DNA of 64,000 bases from assembly GCF_009827575.1 (NCBI RefSeq), contig NZ_WTYR01000001.1, forward strand, positions 1,240,001 to 1,304,000, in the 5' to 3' direction. Below the pieces are notes generated by a model. That model was not told the DNA's origin. It worked only from the letters and a program-made list of their open reading frames with translations, and searched no databases. The translations under genes and the position numbers were made by a program. The stretch comes from Alteriqipengyuania halimionae (GTDB lineage Bacteria; Pseudomonadota; Alphaproteobacteria; Sphingomonadales; Sphingomonadaceae). Shown here in pieces: positions 1 to 8,450 of this stretch (position 1 is its first letter; the number at the start of each line of letters is the position of its first letter).

Positions 1-270
1 CCAAGCGGAAAAGCGCGCCACCGTCGTCTGCTTGCGGTCTCTCAGGAAGGTATAGATCCCGCCCGCCTCGTCCGCCTGCACGGTCAGCGCCGCGAGCGAG
101 TGACCGGTGGCATAGGCTACCAGTCCGCCGAGCACGAAGCTGAGCGCCGCCCAGTGCCCCGCACTCGATATCACCACGCCGAGCGTCGAGAATATTCCCC
201 CGCCGACCATCCCGCCAACGCCGATTGCCCAGACAGCCAGCAGGCTGAGATTGCCTTTCTTTTCGCTCAT
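1..270 (-). CDS. APC-family amino acid permease, N-terminal part (cut by window edge)
   Basis: The first 90 codons are present; the rest lies beyond the window. The N-terminus (MSEKKGNLSLLAVWAIGVGG) followed by VGGGIFSTLG is the glycine-rich first broken helix of the amino acid-polyamine-organocation transporter superfamily, in which the GxGIF motif helps bind substrate. A second membrane helix follows at about residues 38-62. The protein should be an inner-membrane importer of amino acids or related amines; the substrate cannot be read from this fragment. It starts 12 bases after the stop codon of the exported S9 peptidase and on the same strand, so the two are probably one transcript, which suggests peptide breakdown coupled to amino-acid uptake (inference). 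Confidence 0.8.
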   Translation of the reverse strand, partial: MSEKKGNLSLLAVWAIGVGGMVGGGIFSTLGVVISSAGHWAALSFVLGGLVAYATGHSLAALTVQADEAGGIYTFLRDRKQTTVARFSAW

Positions 271-282
271 CGTGCGCCCCTA

Positions 283-2517
283 CTATTCCGGAGCCGTCAC
301 CCCGTTCTGCTCGAGGAAACGGAAATAGGTGTTCCACAAATGCGGCGAGATGTTCTCGCCCGCCACACGGTGGGTGTAGCCGGGGTAGAGCATCATATCG
401 AACTGGACATTGGCCTCCTGCAGCGCCGCGATCAGTTCGGTCGCGTTTTCGAACACCACATTGTCATCGGCCATGCCGTGGACCAGCAGCAGCGGATCGA
501 CGATCTTGTCGGCCTCCAGGATCGCATTGCCGGTCGCGTAGGCTTCCGCATCGTCCTGCGGGGTGCCGAGGAAGCGCTCGGTGTAATGGGTGTCGTAGAG
601 CTCCCACTTGGTCACCGGGGCGCCCGCAATTCCGGCGGCATAGAGGCCCGGATAGCGTTCGAGCATCAGGATCGACATGTAGCCGCCATAGGACCAGCCA
701 TAGGTCGCGATCTTGTCGGGATCGACGAAATCGAGCGTCTTGAGCCATTTCGCCCCGGTAGCCTGGTCCTCGACCTCGATCGTGCCCATCGCGCGGTAGA
801 TCTGCTTTAGGAAATCCACTCCGCGACCGGGCGTGCCGCGATTGTCGAGCGCGAACCAGATATACCCCTTGTCGACCACCGCCTGCCGCAATGCGCCGCC
901 CCAGCCCTTGTCCACCACCTGCGAGGTCGGCCCGCCATAGTGGTAGAAGAACACCGGATAGCGTTTGCCCGGTTCGAGTTCGGGCGTGACCATCTCGTAA
1001 TAGAGATCGCTGCCGTCACTGGCCTCGATCGAACCGTATTGGGCCGGACGATGGCTGGCGAGATACGGCGCATACGGGTGATCCGCATCGACGCGGTTTT
1101 CCTCGATCCAGGCCAGGCGATTGCCATCGCCATCGGCGATGTAGCTCTGGGTCGGCTGCGTATCGTTGGAACGCGAGATCAGCAGCGTCTGCCCCTTCGC
1201 ATCCATGCTCGCTCCGTTGGTATAGCCGAGTTCGGTCACACGGCGGATCGAGGACGGATCGTCGATGCTCATCGTGTAGACATGCGTTTCGAGCGGATCG
1301 TCCTTGGTGCCGGTGAACCAGATGCGCCGTGCGTCCTCGTCCACGCCGACAAGGTCCTTCACTTCCCACTCGCCCTTCGTGAGCTGAACCGGGCCCTCAC
1401 GGGTACGCAGATAGAGGTGCGCCCAGCCATCGCTTTCCGACCACCACAGCATGGTGCCATCCTTGAGGAAGCGGTAATTGTCGGAGAGGTTGACCCAGTA
1501 ACCGTCCTGCGCCTTTTCGGTCAGGATCACTTCGCTCTCACCGCTGACGGGATCGACCGAGAGCAGTTCGAGCACATTCTGAAGCCGGTTCTGGCGCTGG
1601 ACGAACAGCGAGCCACCATCGGGCGACCAGTCGACGCGCGGGATATAGATATCCTTCTCGTCACCCAGATCGACTTCGACGCGGTTTGCCCCATCCGGAT
1701 CCTGGATGAACAGCCGCACATCGGCATTGTCGCTGCCAGCCACCGGATAGCGCTGTTCGAAGGTCTTGGTGCCGGTCGCACCGATCGCGGCGCGGGTGAC
1801 GATCCCGACCGGCGCTTCATCGGTGCGCTGGACGGCGATGCGGCGCTCGTTCGGGCTCCACCAGAAACCGGTCAGGCGGCCCATTTCCTCCTGCGCGACG
1901 AACTCGGCTTCGCCCCAGCGGATCGTGTCGCCTTCCTTGGGCGTGACTGGCTTCGCCTTCTCGCCCACGCGCCCGACCCACAACTGCCGATCGCGTACGA
2001 AGGAAACATAGGTGCCCTTCTTGCTAAGCGTCGGGTTGAGTTCGCTTTCCTCGGTATCGGTGAGACGTGCCACCGTGCCATCGAGCCGTGCTAGGTAGAG
2101 GTCCCCGTCGAGCGGCACGAGCAGCCCCTCGCCATCGGGCGCCCACTGATAGGTGATGATGCCCTTGAGATTGCCGACCCGCGCGCGCTCGCGCTGCATC
2201 TTTTCGTCTTCGGACAATTCGCGACCCGAGCCAACCGTCTCGCTGTCGACCAGCATGGTCCAGTCGGCGGCCTCGCGGTCGAACGCCCACAGATCGTAAC
2301 GATCGCGATCGTCCTCTCGATTGCGCAGCAAGGTAAGATAGCGTCCATCGGGAGAGAGCTTCACCCCGCGCGGAGCAGCGCCATCGAGGGAGGGAGAGGC
2401 GAAGACGCGTTCGAAGGTCAGTTCCGGCGCTTCGGCGGTATCAGTCATTGCGACCTCCTGCGCTGATGCGGGAATGGCGGATGCGCTCAGCATCAGGGCG
2501 GCAAGCAGATATCGCAT
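283..2517 (-). CDS. Exported S9 family prolyl/dipeptidyl peptidase (DPP IV type)
   Basis: A 744-residue serine peptidase. A signal peptide (residues 1-20, ending ASA before QE) sends it out of the cytoplasm. Residues about 30-500 form the beta-propeller domain, with repeated SPDG/LDG blades and the double-Glu segment FVAQEEMGR that in DPP IV enzymes holds the substrate amino terminus. The C-terminal alpha/beta-hydrolase domain has the nucleophile motif GWSYGG (Ser about 609), the acid in HGMADDN (Asp about 684) and the histidine in YPGYTHRV (His about 716). Family knowledge implies release of X-Pro or X-Ala dipeptides from peptide amino ends. The ATG at 2517 is preceded by a GGGAGA ribosome site. 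The permease gene follows 12 bases downstream. DPP IV rather than acylaminoacyl peptidase is favoured by the double-Glu motif. Confidence 0.92.
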   Translation of the reverse strand: MRYLLAALMLSASAIPASAQEVAMTDTAEAPELTFERVFASPSLDGAAPRGVKLSPDGRYLTLLRNREDDRDRYDLWAFDREAADWTMLVDSETVGSGRELSEDEKMQRERARVGNLKGIITYQWAPDGEGLLVPLDGDLYLARLDGTVARLTDTEESELNPTLSKKGTYVSFVRDRQLWVGRVGEKAKPVTPKEGDTIRWGEAEFVAQEEMGRLTGFWWSPNERRIAVQRTDEAPVGIVTRAAIGATGTKTFEQRYPVAGSDNADVRLFIQDPDGANRVEVDLGDEKDIYIPRVDWSPDGGSLFVQRQNRLQNVLELLSVDPVSGESEVILTEKAQDGYWVNLSDNYRFLKDGTMLWWSESDGWAHLYLRTREGPVQLTKGEWEVKDLVGVDEDARRIWFTGTKDDPLETHVYTMSIDDPSSIRRVTELGYTNGASMDAKGQTLLISRSNDTQPTQSYIADGDGNRLAWIEENRVDADHPYAPYLASHRPAQYGSIEASDGSDLYYEMVTPELEPGKRYPVFFYHYGGPTSQVVDKGWGGALRQAVVDKGYIWFALDNRGTPGRGVDFLKQIYRAMGTIEVEDQATGAKWLKTLDFVDPDKIATYGWSYGGYMSILMLERYPGLYAAGIAGAPVTKWELYDTHYTERFLGTPQDDAEAYATGNAILEADKIVDPLLLVHGMADDNVVFENATELIAALQEANVQFDMMLYPGYTHRVAGENISPHLWNTYFRFLEQNGVTAPE

Positions 2518-2549
2518 GGTGTTTCATTCTCTCCCAAACATCCAAATCT

Positions 2550-2628
2550 CGTCATCGCGAGCGTAGCGATCCAGCTCGGCACAATGCCAGTTCCGGATTG
2601 CCGCGCGGCACTGCCGCTCGCAATGACG
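2550..2628. repeat. REP-like imperfect inverted repeat
   Basis: The left arm begins CGTCATCGCGAGCGTAGCGA (2550-2569) and the right arm ends GCTCGCAATGACG (2616-2628). The arms are inverted relative to each other, with GATCCAG and CGGATTG near the centre. This CGTCATTGCGAGCG...CGCTCGCAATGACG layout is a common intergenic repeat in many bacterial genomes. It lies between the S9 peptidase gene and the rplS terminator. It is probably non-coding and may fold in RNA or be moved by a REP-type transposase; no such transposase is in the window. Confidence 0.6.
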
Positions 2629-2644
2629 AATGTGGGGGCGAAAT

Positions 2645-2678
2645 GCAAAAGGGGCGCTCCCTTGCCGGAAGCGCCCCT
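2645..2678 (-). terminator. Rho-independent terminator after rplS
   Basis: On the minus strand a 9-bp stem AGGGGCGCT/AGCGCCCCT (2650-2658 with 2670-2678) is followed by TTTTGCATTT. It lies 33 bases past the rplS stop codon and closes the ffh..rplS operon. Confidence 0.85.
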
Positions 2679-2710
2679 CGATTTTTGCCAGGCGGATAAG
2701 CCTTGGAAGC

Positions 2711-3088
2711 TTACTTCGCGTCCTTGGCCGGGCGCGTGTCGCGACGTTCGGCGATACGCGCGCTCTTGCCGGTGCGGCCGCGCAGGTAATACAGCTTCGC
2801 TCGACGCACGGCACCGCGGCGAACCACGGTGAGGCTGTCGACGTTCGGCGAGTAGAGCGGGAAAACGCGCTCGACGCCTTCGCCGAAGCTCATCTTGCGG
2901 ACGGTGAAGTTCGAGCCCATGCCACGGTTCGAACGCGCGATGCACACGCCTTCGAAGTTCTGGATACGCTCGCGCTCGCCTTCCTTGACGCGCACGCCGA
3001 CGCGGACGGTGTCGCCCGGACGGAATTCGGGGATATCCTTGCCGAGATGGTCGATCGCCTCGGCTTCGAGTGTCTGGATCAGGTTCAT
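2711..3088 (-). CDS. rplS: 50S ribosomal protein L19
   Basis: This 125-residue protein has the usual L19 length and sequence: [20 protein letters not shown], then [35 protein letters not shown] and the C-terminal [14 protein letters not shown]19 sits at the 30S-50S interface and contributes to intersubunit bridges. The gene is the last of the ffh-rpsP-rimM-trmD-rplS series; only 3 bases separate the trmD stop from this start, so the two are surely cotranscribed. A strong terminator follows. Confidence 0.97.
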   Translation of the reverse strand: MNLIQTLEAEAIDHLGKDIPEFRPGDTVRVGVRVKEGERERIQNFEGVCIARSNRGMGSNFTVRKMSFGEGVERVFPLYSPNVDSLTVVRRGAVRRAKLYYLRGRTGKSARIAERRDTRPAKDAK

Positions 3089-3091
3089 GGC

Positions 3092-3832
3092 CTAATCTTC
3101 CTTCGTTTCATGCCGCGCGCCAGAGGCAGACTGGTCCCGAGCGCCCGTATGACGCTCCCAAAGGTCCGGCCTGCGTAACCGTGTATCGTGTTCGCTCCTT
3201 GCCTTGCGCCAAGCAGCGATCTTCGCATGATCCCCCGATCGCAGCACTTCAGGGATCGTGCGCCCTTCCCATTCCTGAGGTCGGGTAAACTGCGGATATT
3301 CGAGGAGGCCGTTCTCGAACGATTCCTCGATACCGCTCGTCGGCGCGCCCATTACGCCGGGCAGCAGCCGAATGCAAGCGTCGAGTATCGCAATCGCCGC
3401 CGGTTCGCCGCCGGAAAGCACGATATCGCCGAGCGAGACTTCCTCGACCTCGCGCCCGTCGAATATGCGCTCGTCGAACCCTTCGAAACGTCCGCACAGC
3501 AAGGTGACACCCGGCCCAGCGGCGAGTTCGCGGATCCGCGCCTGTGATACCGGCTTACCGCGCGGGGTCATGGCGAGGACGGGGGCGTCGGGCGACAGGC
3601 TGCGCGCATGGTCGATCGCGGCGCCCAGCACATCGGCCTTCAGGACCATGCCCGCACCGCCGCCGGCCGGCGTATCGTCGACCGTGCGGTGCTTGTCGGT
3701 TGCGAAATCGCGCAATTGCACCGTATCGAGCGACCAGTCCCCGCGCTCCATCGCCCGCCCAGCCAAAGACGCGCCGAGCGGCCCGGGGAACATCTCCGGA
3801 TAAAGGGTGATGACGGTGGTCGAGAAGGTCAT
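3092..3832 (-). CDS. trmD: tRNA (guanine37-N1)-methyltransferase
   Basis: 246 residues. TrmD methylates G37 next to the anticodon of tRNAs reading CNN codons and prevents +1 frameshifting. The SPOUT-fold signatures are present: [17 protein letters not shown] at the start, [12 protein letters not shown] and [15 protein letters not shown] (the trefoil-knot SAM pocket), and an [15 protein letters not shown] helix near the end. I place the start at the ATG at 3832 because family members begin there; an upstream in-frame extension to 3889 would add 19 residues unlike TrmD. The start codon overlaps the stop of the preceding small membrane protein gene (ATGA), which suggests translational coupling to that gene rather than directly to rimM, the usual neighbour. 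Confidence 0.96.
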   Translation of the reverse strand: MTFSTTVITLYPEMFPGPLGASLAGRAMERGDWSLDTVQLRDFATDKHRTVDDTPAGGGAGMVLKADVLGAAIDHARSLSPDAPVLAMTPRGKPVSQARIRELAAGPGVTLLCGRFEGFDERIFDGREVEEVSLGDIVLSGGEPAAIAILDACIRLLPGVMGAPTSGIEESFENGLLEYPQFTRPQEWEGRTIPEVLRSGDHAKIAAWRKARSEHDTRLRRPDLWERHTGARDQSASGARHETKED

Positions 3833-4158
3833 GGGCGGATGCCAAATTCTTTCATTTCGAGAATGCGCGACGAGATACGCAGAGCACATCGATAGCCGAG
3901 CAGAACCGTGGCACTCAGCAAAATCGCAGCCACAAGAGACGGCACCGGATTATTGTCGAAAAACCTTCCGAAACCTCCCATTGCCATGAAGCCGATGAAA
4001 ACGGTCAGGGGGTAGAGCAAAGCTGCGACGATGGCCGCAATCTTCGCGCTTCGGGGGCGCCCGAAAACACACCATAGAGATACGATACCAATAGGGATGA
4101 GCAATATCTGGGCGAAACTGATGATCACACTAACGATCAATGCGACAAAATGTGTCAT
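3829..4158 (-). CDS. Small multi-pass membrane protein of unknown function, coupled to trmD
   Basis: A 109-residue protein starting [20 protein letters not shown]. Three hydrophobic segments (about residues 4-26, 35-57 and 68-88) predict an inner-membrane protein; the tail ends in a short charged stretch. I recognise no family. The ATG at 4158 is chosen because the residues upstream in the longer frame (to 4221) look non-coding and would overlap the divergent oxidoreductase gene. Its TGA overlaps the trmD ATG in an ATGA junction. The DNA is visibly more AT-rich than the flanking ribosomal genes. Together with the opposite-strand gene next door it interrupts the usual rimM-trmD contact, so both may have arrived by insertion (inference). 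Confidence 0.7.
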   Translation of the reverse strand: MTHFVALIVSVIISFAQILLIPIGIVSLWCVFGRPRSAKIAAIVAALLYPLTVFIGFMAMGGFGRFFDNNPVPSLVAAILLSATVLLGYRCALRISSRILEMKEFGIRP

Positions 4159-4219
4159 GGTTGGTTCCAGCAAATCATAAGCTCTGGTGCCTAACCAAAC
4201 GGGAGCAGAGTGGGAACCC

Positions 4220-5143
4220 ATGCGTTATCCCGCCATGGACGACTGCATCATCGTAGGCGCAGGCCCCGCCGGACTGACGGCGGCGATCTATCTCGCGCGC
4301 TATCATCTCGACATTCGCCTGTTCGATGACGGCCAGAGCCGCGCGGCCTGGATCCCCGAGAGCCACAACCATGCTGGCTTCCCAGAGGGCATCAATGGGA
4401 AGGTACTGCTCAGACGGATGCTCGAACAGGCCGAGAAATACGGCGCGCAGCGCGAGGAAAAGCGCGTGATCCATCTCGAACGCAATGCCGACGGCTTCAT
4501 CGTCGGAACCGACGACGCGACTTATCGCGCGCGCTCGGTCCTGCTGGCGACCGGGGTCGTCAACCGGCGGCCCGAGGCGATGGACGACGATTTGCACGAC
4601 GAGGCACTGGCGCGCGGGTTGCTGCGTTATTGCCCGGTCTGCGACGGCTACGAAGTCACCGACAAGAAGGTGGCGGTGATCGGCACCGGGACGCATGGCT
4701 GCGCCGAAGCCGAGTTCATCCGCACCTATTCGCGCGACATCACCCTTGTCTCGCCCCTGCCGAAGCACGATTTTTCGGATAGCTGCGACCGCAAGGTGCG
4801 CGCGGCGGAAATCGCTGCGGTCGACGGACCGATCGGCAATTTTGCGATCGAAGGCGAATGCCTCGCTTTCGACACCGCCGAGGGCCGGATGAAATTCGAC
4901 AGCGTCTATCCCGCGCTCGGCTCCGACATCCGCTCCGAACTCGCCGTTCAGGCCGGCGCGGAATGCAGCAAGGACGGGTGCATCGAAACCGGCGACCACC
5001 TCGAAACCAGCATCCCCGGCCTGTTCGCCGCGGGAGACGTGGTGATCGGGCTCGACCAGATTTCCCACGCGATGGGCCAAGCAGGTGTCGCCGCCACGAC
5101 CATCCGCAATCACTTGGCCGAGCAGCAGCCGCTGCGACGTTAG
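4220..5143 (+). CDS. FAD-dependent thioredoxin-reductase-like oxidoreductase with CPVC redox motif
   Basis: 307 residues. The N-terminal FAD-binding fold is clear (DDCIIVGAGPAGLTAAIYLA, residues 7-26) and the C-terminal FAD motif is GLFAAGDVV, followed by DQISHAMGQAG. A redox-active pair CPVC lies at about residues 138-141 where thioredoxin reductases carry CATC. A second dinucleotide fold starts at VAVIGTGTHGCAEAE (about 151), but the HRRxxxR motif that binds NADPH phosphate in classical TrxR is not seen; VSPLPKHDFSD stands there. It may therefore use NADH, oxygen or another partner. Start: the ATG at 4220 follows GGGAGCAGAG; a GTG at 4187 and an ATG at 4235 are alternatives. The gene faces rimM tail to tail, and the two stop codons overlap. 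Confidence 0.85.
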   Translation: MRYPAMDDCIIVGAGPAGLTAAIYLARYHLDIRLFDDGQSRAAWIPESHNHAGFPEGINGKVLLRRMLEQAEKYGAQREEKRVIHLERNADGFIVGTDDATYRARSVLLATGVVNRRPEAMDDDLHDEALARGLLRYCPVCDGYEVTDKKVAVIGTGTHGCAEAEFIRTYSRDITLVSPLPKHDFSDSCDRKVRAAEIAAVDGPIGNFAIEGECLAFDTAEGRMKFDSVYPALGSDIRSELAVQAGAECSKDGCIETGDHLETSIPGLFAAGDVVIGLDQISHAMGQAGVAATTIRNHLAEQQPLRR

Positions 5144-5628
5144 CCTTCGACGAAGGCCGCGTTCACCACCAGGTGTTCTTCATCCCATTCGGGCACCGCC
5201 TCGTCGGTCAGCGGGACAAGGAAGGTCTTGCCTTCTTCCCGCTCGATTTCGACCAGGTCGCTTGCGCCGTAATTGAGGACATCGGCGACCGTGCCGATCG
5301 CGGCGCCGCCATCGGTCACCACCGGCAAGCCGATGAGGTCGGCATGGTAGAATTCGCCCTCGTCGAGCGCGGGCAGGCTCGATCGCGGGATGGTCAGCGT
5401 GGTGCCGCGCAAGGCCTCGGCCTCGTTGCGGTTCGACACGCCTTCGAAACGCGCAATCGCGCCGCCCTTATTGTCCGAGCGGATCTTCGAAAGGTTGAGC
5501 GCGCCGCCATTGAAAGAGGGGTGGTCGCGCAATTGCTCCCACCCCTCCCCGAAAAGTTTGAGCCGGACTTCGCCCGCCACGCCATGCGCGCCCTTGATGG
5601 CTGCGAGGGTAACGGGCTTGTCCGACAC
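5140..5628 (-). CDS. rimM: 16S rRNA processing protein RimM
   Basis: 162 residues. RimM binds S19 and helps mature the head of the 30S subunit. The N-terminal beta-barrel is recognisable from VTLAAIKGAHGVAGEVRLK (about residues 6-24) and the PRC-barrel half from EFYHADLIGLPVVTDGGAAIG and NYGASDLVEIEREEGK to the closing FLVPLTDEAVP. Length is normal. It begins 6 bases after the rpsP stop. Downstream, instead of trmD, an opposite-strand oxidoreductase gene overlaps its stop codon. Confidence 0.96.
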   Translation of the reverse strand: MSDKPVTLAAIKGAHGVAGEVRLKLFGEGWEQLRDHPSFNGGALNLSKIRSDNKGGAIARFEGVSNRNEAEALRGTTLTIPRSSLPALDEGEFYHADLIGLPVVTDGGAAIGTVADVLNYGASDLVEIEREEGKTFLVPLTDEAVPEWDEEHLVVNAAFVEG

Positions 5629-5634
5629 GCTGGA

Positions 5635-6111
5635 TCAGCCTTCCGACTTCTCTTCGTCGGCAGCCGGAGCGTCTTCCGCAGCCGCTTCTTCGGCCGGAGC
5701 GTCTTCGGTCTTGGCTTCTTCTTCAGCCGGTGCTTCGGCTTCGGCCTTGGCGGCTTCTTCGGCTTCCTTGGCTTCGGCTTCCTTGGCAGCCTTTTCCTCG
5801 GCGCGTTCCTTGGCCTTTTCGCCCGGTTCGGCCTTGTTCGGGTTGTTGCGCGCTTCACGCTCCTGGATGCCGGCGGCATCGAGGAAGCGGGCGACGCGGT
5901 CGCTCGGCTGCGCGCCGACGCCGACCCAGTAGCGGGCGCGATCTTCGTTCAGCTTGACGCGGTTCTCGTCATCCTTGGCGAGCAGCGGGTTATAGGTGCC
6001 GATCTGCTCGAGATACTTGCCATCGCGCGCGCTGCGCGAATCGGCGACGACGATGCGATAGTACGGGCGCTTCTTGGCGCCACCGCGCGAAAGACGGATT
6101 GCAACTGCCAT
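5635..6111 (-). CDS. rpsP: 30S ribosomal protein S16 with long Ala/Glu-rich tail
   Basis: The first ~80 residues are canonical S16 ([20 protein letters not shown], then [14 protein letters not shown] and [21 protein letters not shown]). S16 is needed for 30S assembly. Here the protein is 158 residues long: about 70 extra residues made almost only of Ala, Glu, Lys and Pro ([20 protein letters not shown] and similar) extend the C-terminus. Tails of this kind occur in some alphaproteobacterial S16 proteins; this one is highly charged and probably disordered or a single helix on the ribosome surface. The gene lies 33 bases downstream of ffh and 6 bases before rimM. Confidence 0.97.
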   Translation of the reverse strand: MAVAIRLSRGGAKKRPYYRIVVADSRSARDGKYLEQIGTYNPLLAKDDENRVKLNEDRARYWVGVGAQPSDRVARFLDAAGIQEREARNNPNKAEPGEKAKERAEEKAAKEAEAKEAEEAAKAEAEAPAEEEAKTEDAPAEEAAAEDAPAADEEKSEG

Positions 6112-6144
6112 TTGATATTACCTTTCAGTCGTAAATCTTTGAAT

Positions 6145-7644
<1,500 letters not shown>

Positions 7645-7790
7645 GCTTCAGCCACTCCTTTTCGGCGGTCAAATCCGCCAAACGCGAAAAACGCCGGCGG
7701 ACGAAACCTCGTCGGCCAGCGTGCGAATTCCAAAATCGAAATTCGACTTTTCTTGCGATGCCATCCGGCCAGGGCCGTCAGGCGGTAGAA

Positions 7791-7866
7791 TGGTGGAGCC
7801 TAGCGGGATCGAACCGCTGACCTCAACACTGCCAGTGTTGCGCTCTCCCAGCTGAGCTAAGGCCCC
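7791..7866 (-). tRNA. tRNA-Ala (anticodon GGC)
   Basis: The minus strand reads GGGGCCTTAGCTCAGCTGGG at the 5' end, a D-loop, anticodon arm CAACA-CTGGCAG-TGTTG (anticodon GGC, reading GCC/GCU), T-arm AGCGGTTCGATCCCGCT, acceptor GGCTCC and an encoded CCA. The acceptor stem pairs GGGGCCT with AGGCTCC with one weak position. All arms fold; length 76. Confidence 0.97.
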
Positions 7867-7978
7867 AATCATTCAAATCGTCGCGGAGCCAGAGCCCCGC
7901 GAAGGACGCGCCATCTATGGCCGCGTCCGATCATTTGCAAGCCCTATCTGTGCAGGGCTTTCGCAAAAGCGACAATTC

Positions 7979-8305
7979 TTACGAGTCGTCCTCGTTATCG
8001 TCGTCGCCCTTGCCCTTGGTGACGCCGAGATCGTCGTCGCCGCCCAGGTCGACTTCGTTGTCGGGCGAATCTTCGCCGTCGTCGATGTCTTCCAGATCGT
8101 CATCGGCCAGATCCGAATCGGCTTCGCCTTCCTTCTCCTTCTTCTCTTCTTCGAAGGGGATAGGCTGCTTGGGCTTCAGGACGGGCTCGGGCTCCCACTC
8201 GTTCCCGCATTCAATGCAGGTGACGGGATGCTCTTCGCCCAGATCGTAAAAGCGGGTGCCGCATTTCGGGCAAGTCCGCTTGCTGCCCCATTCCGGTTTG
8301 GCCAT
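7979..8305 (-). CDS. FYDLN-acid (TIGR02300-type) zinc-ribbon protein
   Basis: 108 residues, beginning MAKPEWGSKRTCPKCGTRFY and continuing DLGEEHPVTCIECGNEWEP. Two CxxC pairs make an N-terminal zinc ribbon; the FYDL motif gives the family its name. The second half is almost all Asp, Glu and Lys (…DLADDDLEDIDDGEDSPDNE…), hence the name FYDLN-acid. The function is unknown; the family is common in Alphaproteobacteria. The start is placed at 8305, skipping four upstream residues, because the family begins MAKPE. It is divergent from aroA, and the ~145-bp gap holds both promoters and a small hairpin (8326-8342). Confidence 0.88.
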   Translation of the reverse strand: MAKPEWGSKRTCPKCGTRFYDLGEEHPVTCIECGNEWEPEPVLKPKQPIPFEEEKKEKEGEADSDLADDDLEDIDDGEDSPDNEVDLGGDDDLGVTKGKGDDDNEDDS

Positions 8306-8450
8306 CGTATTCCTCAAACGCTTGCCCCGCGAAAATCGCGGGAGAAATTTCGTAGATGCAGGTGGCGTCGGGGCGGCGTGGAATCAAGCCCCTTCGCATT
8401 GGCGGCGCGCCTTGCCATAGGCCACGGGCGCTGTCAAAGCGCAGCTTTCC

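Noticed and set aside
7663-7720. Possible small stem-loop RNA between ffh and tRNA-Ala
   Set aside because: Short GGCGG/CCGCC pairings are present, but no conserved RNA family is recognisable and GC-rich DNA pairs easily by chance.
8326-8342. Hairpin CCCGCGA-AAA-TCGCGGG between the FYDLN gene and aroA
   Set aside because: Real dyad, but it sits in a divergent promoter region, has no T-run and no other sign of function, so I did not call it a terminator or operator.
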